Below are positions 5,782-10,024 of a stretch of DNA of 10,024 nucleotides, in pieces. Numbering within the stretch: the stretch's first letter is position 1; every line of letters starts with the position of its first letter. The stretch covers positions 1 to 10,024 of the forward strand of contig JBBSEZ010000371.1 in assembly GCA_038239195.1 (NCBI GenBank). The letters are read 5' to 3'. The translations under genes were made by a program, and so were the position numbers. Source of the DNA: JBBSEZ01 sp038239195. GTDB lineage: Bacteria; Planctomycetota; Planctomycetia; Gemmatales; Gemmataceae. The notes under the pieces are model-generated. The model had not been told where the DNA came from and ran no database searches. It saw only the letters and a program-made list of their open reading frames with translations.

Positions 5782-6204
5782 TCAGCCGGGTCGTTTTTGC
5801 GGGCGCTTGTCGAGTTCGGTCGGCGCCTTTTCGAGGCCGGCACGTTCGAGCAGCGACTGGCCCATGACGTCTTCTTCCTGGTCTTCCTCGGGGGCATGCT
5901 GGTCGGCCGGGAGCTCGTAGTGGATGGTGTAGCGCCGCTTGCCGATGGAGATCTCGTCTTTGGGGTGGAGGAGCTTCTCCTGGACGCGCGCGCCGTTGAC
6001 CTTGATGCCGTTGGTACTGTTCCGGTCCTTGATGTACCAGTAGCCGTTGCGGAAGTTCAGCTCGGCGTGCAGCCCCGAAATGTTGGGGTAGCGCAGAGGA
6101 ACGTCGCACGAATCGCGTCGCCCGAGCGTCAGCACCTCGCGGATCAGCGGGATGTTGTCCCCGCCGCCGACGGGGACGAGCTCTCCATGTACGTCGAAAC
6201 TCAT
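5782..6204 (-). CDS. FHA-domain protein
   Basis: 140 residues, ATG at 6204 to TGA at 5782-5784. GGAG sequences lie 2 and about 10 bases before the ATG; the farther one has the better spacing. Residues 5-97 form one FHA domain, a module that binds phosphothreonine peptides. Its hallmark residues are present: LGRRDSCDV (27-35; G28, R29), ISGLHAEL (42-49; S43, H46), DRNSTNGIKVNG (60-71; N62, S63, T64, N65, G66, N70, G71). The remaining 40 residues are charged and probably disordered (PEEDQEED, then a Lys/Arg-rich end) and contain a short helix-like QSLLERAGLEKA. No kinase or secretion gene lies nearby, so the partner is unknown. Small single-FHA proteins are common in planctomycetes, which encode many Ser/Thr kinases. 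It is soluble and likely cytoplasmic. Confidence 0.92.
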   Translation of the reverse strand: MSFDVHGELVPVGGGDNIPLIREVLTLGRRDSCDVPLRYPNISGLHAELNFRNGYWYIKDRNSTNGIKVNGARVQEKLLHPKDEISIGKRRYTIHYELPADQHAPEEDQEEDVMGQSLLERAGLEKAPTELDKRPQKRPG

Positions 6205-6366
6205 CGCTCCTTTTCTCCGTTAGAGAACTTGTGCGCGCCGGCCCCGACCCGGAAAACAACAAGATGAGGAGCAGATCGGGCCCCGCTCACGGACGTGGAA
6301 CGAACATCATTCCCCATGATAAAGTCCTTCCGGGCGTTGGGGAAGGAAAAAATGAAAACGGCGTGA

Positions 6367-6386
6367 GGGGTGGGGGGGGAACAGGG
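6367..6386 (+). promoter_or_regulatory. Possible G-quadruplex tract
   Basis: GGGG, T, eight G, AACA, GGG. The stretch satisfies the four-run G3 rule with short loops. It lies 21 bases upstream of the TATAAT box, where a -35 would normally be. Folding is unproven. Confidence 0.35.
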
Positions 6387-6407
6387 CCTCCTGGCCGGAC
6401 GGCGCGA

Positions 6408-6440
6408 TATAATCTTCCGGGGCCGAGCTCGACGAGCTCG
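6408..6440 (+). promoter_or_regulatory. TATAAT box with palindrome at the start site (EEP gene)
   Basis: A perfect TATAAT at 6408-6413 points toward the hydrolase gene. Eleven bases later comes a perfect palindrome, CGAGCTCG-A-CGAGCTCG (6424-6440), whose halves are themselves palindromic. Transcription would start near 6420, so the palindrome would be at about +4 to +20, a typical repressor position, or a leader hairpin. No -35 hexamer is recognisable at 17 bases; the G-rich tract lies there instead. Confidence 0.5.
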
Positions 6441-6478
6441 CGTTTTCGCTCGCCTTGCCCGCCAACCGAGCTCTGCTC

Positions 6479-7219
6479 ATGCGCTTGCTGACCTACAACA
6501 TCCACAAGGGCGTCGGCGGCAGCGACCGCCGCTATCGGCTGGAACGCATCCGCGACGTCATCCACGCGGAGGCCCCCGACCTGATCTGCCTGCAGGAGGT
6601 CGATCAGAACGTCCGCCGCTCCAGCTACCACGATCAGCCCGCCCTCCTCGCGACCTGGCTCGAGGCCGCCCACTCGCACTACCAACTCAACGTCCCCCAG
6701 CGCGATGGCGGGTACGGCAACCTCGTCCTGTCGCGCTGGCCCTTCCAGTCGCGCAACGCGGTCTCCCTGCGACTCCACCGCCGCAAGCCGCGCGGGGCCC
6801 AGCTCGTTGTCGTGGACACCCCCGACGGCCCGCTCCACCTGGTGAACTGGCACCTCGGCCTGGCCGAGAAGGAGCGGCGCTGGCAGGCCGGCCATCTGCT
6901 CCATCACCCCCTCTTCGTGGAATCGTCCCACCTGCCGACGGTGATCGCGGGCGACTACAACGACTGGCGCAACCAGCTCGGCCGGTACGCCTTCGACGTG
7001 CACCGCTTCCGGCAGGCGACGGCCCCGACGGCACGGTTTCGCAGCTTCCCGGCGTTCCTTGCCCTGGCCTCGCTCGACAAGGCGTATTATCGGGGCGAAC
7101 TGCGCGTTCACGGGGCGCGCATCGTCCGGACGCGGCTGGCGCGGCGAGCGTCGGACCACTTGCCGCTCGTGGTGGACTTTCAGCTCCTGGCCAACGGGAC
7201 GGCGCCCCCACCGCCATGA
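6479..7219 (+). CDS. Endonuclease/exonuclease/phosphatase (EEP) fold hydrolase
   Basis: 246 residues from ATG at 6479 to TGA at 7217-7219. Only a weak GAG precedes this ATG; an in-frame TTG at 6455 is less likely because homologues begin close to the first strand (RLLTYNIHKG). Metal-dependent phosphodiesterase or phosphatase fold, with the standard active-site series: N7 in TYNIHKG, E40 in CLQEVD, GYGNLVLSRWPF (78-89), NWHLGL (123-128; H125), AGDYNDW (157-163; D159, N161), D199 in SLDKAYY and SDH (225-227). All catalytic residues seem intact. The opening resembles the YbhP-type branch of the superfamily, whose substrate is not settled; DNA, lipid headgroups and inositol phosphates are all used in the fold. 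No signal peptide is seen. The last 40 bases overlap the convergent ATPase gene. Confidence 0.9.
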   Translation: MRLLTYNIHKGVGGSDRRYRLERIRDVIHAEAPDLICLQEVDQNVRRSSYHDQPALLATWLEAAHSHYQLNVPQRDGGYGNLVLSRWPFQSRNAVSLRLHRRKPRGAQLVVVDTPDGPLHLVNWHLGLAEKERRWQAGHLLHHPLFVESSHLPTVIAGDYNDWRNQLGRYAFDVHRFRQATAPTARFRSFPAFLALASLDKAYYRGELRVHGARIVRTRLARRASDHLPLVVDFQLLANGTAPPPP

Positions 7220-9684
7220 TCGGCGCGGCGAGCCGGCGGCCTGCGGATGTGGTCGCTCAGCCACGCCACCCCGCACGCCGGCACGACCACCAACAGCACG
7301 CGCCCCCATTGCTGCCAGTTCAGGGGCTCCAGCACAAAGAAGTCCGCGAATGATCGGATGGGCACTTTCCCCAGGCGCATCTCCGGCAGCGGCACGTACA
7401 TCGCCCCCAGGTAGACCGGCACCAGGGCGATGGCCAGCCAGCGCAGGTGCCAGTCGCCCGGAAGCATGCCCTTCTCGCCATGCACGAGCACGCGCAGGAA
7501 GGCCGTCAGGCCCAGCAGAACGAGCACACTCAAGAGGAGGGTTCGCTGCAACACCTCCGTGTCGTTCCAGACGCGCGCCGAAAGGAACATCATCGCCAGG
7601 CCGGCGAGGCCGAGCACGGCCCCGGTGCCCAGCGCGAAGCCCGCGACCTCGCGCACGAAATCGGCGCGCAGAGCAGTGGAGCGCTCCCGGCTCAGTGCGA
7701 TGACGAGGGCGGGGGCGCCGATGGTGAGGAAGTTGAGGAGCGTGACGTGCTGCGGGAGGTAGGGGAACGGCAGCCCGAGAAGGCCCATCCCGAGGAGGAT
7801 GAGCAGGGCCGTGTAGACGTTCTTCACCAGGAACAACTTCGCCGCCCGGCGCAGGTTGCGGACGATGGTGCGGCCCTCGTCGAGCGTTTGCGGGAGTAGC
7901 CCGAAGTCGTTCGTCTGAAGGACCAGGCCCGAGACGGTCTTGCTGGCCTGGCTGCCGTCGCCCATCGCGATGCCCAGGTGGGCGTTCTTGATCGGCAGCA
8001 CGTCGTTGACGCCATCGCCGACCATCGCTACCTGCCGGCCTTGCGCCTTGAGCGCCTTGACGATCTCCACCTTTTGCCAGGGCGAAACGCGGCCAAAGAC
8101 GCTGCGCTCTCGGATCAGTTCGCCCGGCGTCGCGGAGGCCTCCAGCTCTGCCCCCGTGACCACCGGGCCCTCCGCGAGCGCCCTCAACGCGGGGACGTCG
8201 GCGCCCGCCCCGAGCGGGGCAAGGGTCGCCCGCACCGTCTCGGGGTTGTCGCCCGAGATCACCTTGAACGAGATGCCCTGCTGCGCCAGCGAGAGCAGGA
8301 CGGCGGGGGCCTCGGGTCGCAGTTCGTCGCTCAGGGCGATGAGCGCCAGGGGGCGCAGGGCGAAGCCTTCCAGCGAGCCGGCGAACGGCCGGGCCGGCTC
8401 GCCTTCGGCGAAGAGCAGCAACCGCAGGCCGGTGCCGAGCAGTTCCTTCCACGTCGCGTCCCAGCCCTCGGGCCCGCCGGCCTCCAGGTGCGCTTGCAAC
8501 GCCTCGCACGCGCCCAGGGCAAACACGCGCTCCCGACCGGCGAGGCGCACGCGCACGGCGCTGTAGCGGTTCTGCGACTTGAAGGGTAGCTGATCGAGCA
8601 ATTCGCCGGTCGCCTCGCCCAGCGCGGCCCGCAGGGCGACCAGGCTCTTGCTGCCGCGGTCCAGCGACAGCGAGGCAAACAGCCGCAAGCGGTCGCGCAC
8701 GGCTAACTCTTCGAGCTCGGGCGCGACCACGTACACGTGGGCCAGGCAGAGCTGGTTGGTCGTCAGGGTGCCCGTCTTGTCCATGCAGAGGGTGTCGATG
8801 CTGGCCATCGCCTCGACGGCGTTGAGGCGCTGGACGATGGCCCCGCGGGCGCTCATGCGCACGGCGCCGAGGATGAAGGCGAAGGTCGTCATCAGCACCA
8901 GGCCGACCGGGACCATCGAGGTGATGGTCGCGGCGCTCATGCTCACGAGCTCGCCTTCCTTGAAGTCGCGAACGAACGCGAGGCCGCCGTAGCTGAGGCA
9001 GAGGAGGACGGCGAAGGCCGTGAGGGCCCGGACCAATCGGTTGATGCTGTCCTGCAACGGGCTGGAGGTGTACTGGTAGGAGCGGGCCTCGGCCGCCGTC
9101 CGCTGGGCGAACGACTCGCCGCCGACCTGGTCGGCCCGGTAGGCGCCCTCGCCGGCAACCGCGAAGCTCCCCGAGAGGAGGTTGTCGCCCACCTTGCGCG
9201 GCACCGGGTCGGACTCGCCAGTCAACAAGGCTTCGTCCACCTCGAGGAAGCGCGACTCGACGACGGCGCCGTCGGCCACTACCGGCTCGCCCGCCGCGAG
9301 GAGGACGTGGTCGCCCCACACCACGTCGCCCGCGGGGACTTCCTGCGCAAGGCCGTCGCGGAGGACGCGGGCGCGCGTTTCGGCGAGGAGGGTGAGCTTG
9401 TCGAGGTGCCACTTGCCGCGGACTTCCTGGGCGAGCCCGAGGAGCGTGTTGGTGATGGCCATGCCGCTGACGGCGAGGGCGGCGCGGTAGTCCCCCAGGG
9501 CGAAGAGGGCGACGGCGGCGGGCACGACGAGGCCATTGAAGAGCGTGAAGACGTTGCGGGCGACGACGTCGAGATACGCGGCCCAGTGAGAGCGGCGGAC
9601 GCGGTTGACCTGGCCGCGCGCCACGCGCTCGGCGACCTCGGCCGCGCTCAGGCCGGTGGCGGGCAGTTGGGGGGCATCGTTCAT
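7180..9684 (-). CDS. Cation-transporting P-type ATPase (HAD-IC family, CtpE-like)
   Basis: 834 residues, ATG at 9684 (GAGG about 11 bases upstream) to TGA at 7180-7182. All core parts are present in order: N-terminal cytoplasmic segment without a heavy-metal domain; M1-M2 (about 48-88); actuator motif TGES (155-158); M3-M4 (about 218-275); phosphorylation motif DKTGTLT (D302); nucleotide domain with FKSQNRYSAV (368-377) and ALGA (389-392); SGDNPETV (477-484); hinge MVGDGVND (554-561); and M5-M10 to the C-terminus. The layout resembles mycobacterial CtpE, a calcium importer. However, the M4 motif is PVGL (259-262), whereas I recall PEGL in CtpE-like pumps, so the M4 glutamate that binds cations is missing. 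M6 reads FLTIGAPAL with no Asp. Ion specificity is therefore open (Ca2+, another cation or H+). The gene stands alone and its end overlaps the EEP gene tail to tail. Confidence 0.93.
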   Translation of the reverse strand: MNDAPQLPATGLSAAEVAERVARGQVNRVRRSHWAAYLDVVARNVFTLFNGLVVPAAVALFALGDYRAALAVSGMAITNTLLGLAQEVRGKWHLDKLTLLAETRARVLRDGLAQEVPAGDVVWGDHVLLAAGEPVVADGAVVESRFLEVDEALLTGESDPVPRKVGDNLLSGSFAVAGEGAYRADQVGGESFAQRTAAEARSYQYTSSPLQDSINRLVRALTAFAVLLCLSYGGLAFVRDFKEGELVSMSAATITSMVPVGLVLMTTFAFILGAVRMSARGAIVQRLNAVEAMASIDTLCMDKTGTLTTNQLCLAHVYVVAPELEELAVRDRLRLFASLSLDRGSKSLVALRAALGEATGELLDQLPFKSQNRYSAVRVRLAGRERVFALGACEALQAHLEAGGPEGWDATWKELLGTGLRLLLFAEGEPARPFAGSLEGFALRPLALIALSDELRPEAPAVLLSLAQQGISFKVISGDNPETVRATLAPLGAGADVPALRALAEGPVVTGAELEASATPGELIRERSVFGRVSPWQKVEIVKALKAQGRQVAMVGDGVNDVLPIKNAHLGIAMGDGSQASKTVSGLVLQTNDFGLLPQTLDEGRTIVRNLRRAAKLFLVKNVYTALLILLGMGLLGLPFPYLPQHVTLLNFLTIGAPALVIALSRERSTALRADFVREVAGFALGTGAVLGLAGLAMMFLSARVWNDTEVLQRTLLLSVLVLLGLTAFLRVLVHGEKGMLPGDWHLRWLAIALVPVYLGAMYVPLPEMRLGKVPIRSFADFFVLEPLNWQQWGRVLLVVVPACGVAWLSDHIRRPPARRADHGGGGAVPLARS

Positions 9685-9776
9685 CCGAGGTTGGTCCTCT
9701 TGCTCGCTTCCACTTCATTGCATCCTACGCGATCAGGTCAGCGGCCGTTCCGCGCTTCCCTTCGCGCGGGTCGGGC

Positions 9777-9785
9777 TGGTATAAC
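9777..9785 (+). promoter_or_regulatory. Extended -10 promoter for the Uma2 gene
   Basis: TGGTATAAC at 9777-9785 is a TGn-extended -10 with one mismatch to TATAAT. No good -35 is seen, which extended -10 promoters tolerate. It gives a leader of about 45 bases before the ATG at 9836. Confidence 0.45.
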
Positions 9786-9801
9786 GTCTGTGGATCGACT
9801 G

Positions 9802-9826
9802 TCCCGAGGGCCCTCCGGGCCGGGAG
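9802..9826 (+). promoter_or_regulatory. Leader hairpin covering the ribosome binding site
   Basis: GGCCC (9809-9813) pairs with GGGCC (9817-9821) around a TCC loop, extended by TCCC (9802-9805) with GGGA (9822-9825) across a three-base bulge. The ribosome binding site GGGAG (9822-9826), nine bases before the ATG at 9836, is mostly inside the stem. This would lower translation unless the hairpin is opened. Confidence 0.45.
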
Positions 9827-9835
9827 CACAAACCA

Positions 9836-10024
9836 ATGGCGACGGTCCACGCGATGCCCGCTCATCGGAACGGGTATCCCAGCTCGGACGGCAAACCGAT
9901 GGCAGAGACCGACTGGCACCGCGACCTGATGGCGATCCTGATCGCAACGCTCCAGACGTACTTCGCGGCCCAGCCCCGGGTGTACGTCTCCGGCAACCTT
10001 CTGCTGTTCTACGAGCGCGGCAAC
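9836..10024 (+). CDS. Uma2-family endonuclease-like protein, N-terminal part
   Basis: The first 63 codons of a gene cut by the right edge; the frame is open to the last base. ATG at 9836 has GGGAG nine bases upstream. The residues PMAETDWHRDLMAILIATLQTYF followed by YVSGNLLLFYERGN are typical of the N-terminus of Uma2 (DUF820) proteins, a PD-(D/E)XK nuclease-fold family present in many copies in cyanobacteria and planctomycetes. The catalytic Asp and Glu-x-Lys would be downstream, outside the window, so activity cannot be judged. The biological role of the family is unknown; many copies sit singly, as here. It is divergent from the ATPase gene, with a 151-base spacer. Confidence 0.85.
   Translation, partial: MATVHAMPAHRNGYPSSDGKPMAETDWHRDLMAILIATLQTYFAAQPRVYVSGNLLLFYERGN

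Larger units (their letters stand above)
6205..6478. other. Divergent spacer between FHA and EEP genes
   Basis: 274 bases, more A/T-rich than its surroundings around 6300-6360. Visible structure: ATCAT-tcccc-ATGAT (6306-6320); a 7-base-pair inverted repeat TCCTTCC (6325-6331) with GGAAGGA (6341-6347) around a 9-base loop; an A-run at 6347-6352; a G-rich tract (6367-6386); a TATAAT box (6408-6413); and a 17-base palindrome (6424-6440). The 7-base-pair repeat is followed on the plus strand by A rather than T and is not a terminator. No clear promoter for the FHA gene was found. Confidence 0.5.

Noticed and set aside
4683..5897. Open 404-codon minus-strand frame
   Set aside because: Antisense to the phosphorylase end and the CPBP gene, low-complexity composition, and it would swallow the intergenic hairpin.
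6325..6352. Inverted repeat next to an A/T run as a terminator
   Set aside because: On the plus strand the stem is followed by A; on the minus strand the T-run comes before the stem, so neither orientation fits an intrinsic terminator.
6287..9718. Open 1143-codon minus-strand frame
   Set aside because: It overlaps the ATPase in another frame and also covers the EEP gene; it is Arg/Pro/Gly-rich with no motifs.
9725..9919. Short minus-strand frame upstream of the ATPase
   Set aside because: It is antisense to the Uma2 start and its promoter, lacks a ribosome binding site and shows no family resemblance.

Overview
The window is a high-GC bacterial segment with ten convincing protein genes, eight of them complete at both ends within their own frames apart from the two at the window edges. 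No rRNA, tRNA or insertion sequence was seen. The gene mix suggests a planctomycete of the Gemmata/Isosphaera type. It includes a Uma2-family endonuclease, a short retropepsin-like aspartic protease, a small FHA protein, an EEP-fold hydrolase, a CPBP membrane protease and a protein tail of 9-residue 'LAGLSPKE'-type repeats. That assignment is inference from gene content and composition, not a marker gene.

Left part (1-2394): the tail of a repeat-ended protein leaves the window at 157. It is followed by a 252-base gap holding two 33-base direct repeats 72 bases apart; the first continues into the ATTGAAAC ending typical of many CRISPR repeats, so this may be a one-spacer CRISPR relic. Three minus-strand genes follow: a 215-residue protein with a motif like the second half of the Ada zinc site (410-1057), a retropepsin-like protease with a GTG start (1421-1855), and a 120-residue protein of unknown function (1953-2315) with its own TATAAT box.

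Middle (2395-5781): a membrane-bound polyprenyl-phosphate sugar transferase on the minus strand (2395-3789) is divergent from a purine nucleoside phosphorylase on the plus strand (4141-4962). The shared 351-base spacer holds overlapping inverted repeats next to a perfect TTGACA. The phosphorylase is followed at once by a CPBP membrane protease (4971-5708), probably in one transcript. A strong hairpin at 5710-5747 separates that pair from the convergent FHA gene.

Right part (5782-10024): the FHA gene (minus) and an EEP-fold hydrolase (plus) diverge from a 274-base spacer with a TATAAT box, a G-rich tract and a 17-base palindrome at the predicted transcription start. The hydrolase gene ends 40 bases inside the 3' end of a convergent P-type ATPase gene (7180-9684, minus). 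The ATPase is divergent from a Uma2-family gene that runs off the right edge; its ribosome binding site lies in a predicted hairpin.

The genes look like independent or paired housekeeping and accessory units: purine salvage, cell-surface polysaccharide initiation, cation transport and phosphopeptide recognition. I found no single multi-gene defence or biosynthetic system. The points most worth checking are the CRISPR-like relic, the Ada-like protein with its promoter palindrome, the Asp at the purine-specificity site of the phosphorylase, and the ATPase that lacks the M4 glutamate.
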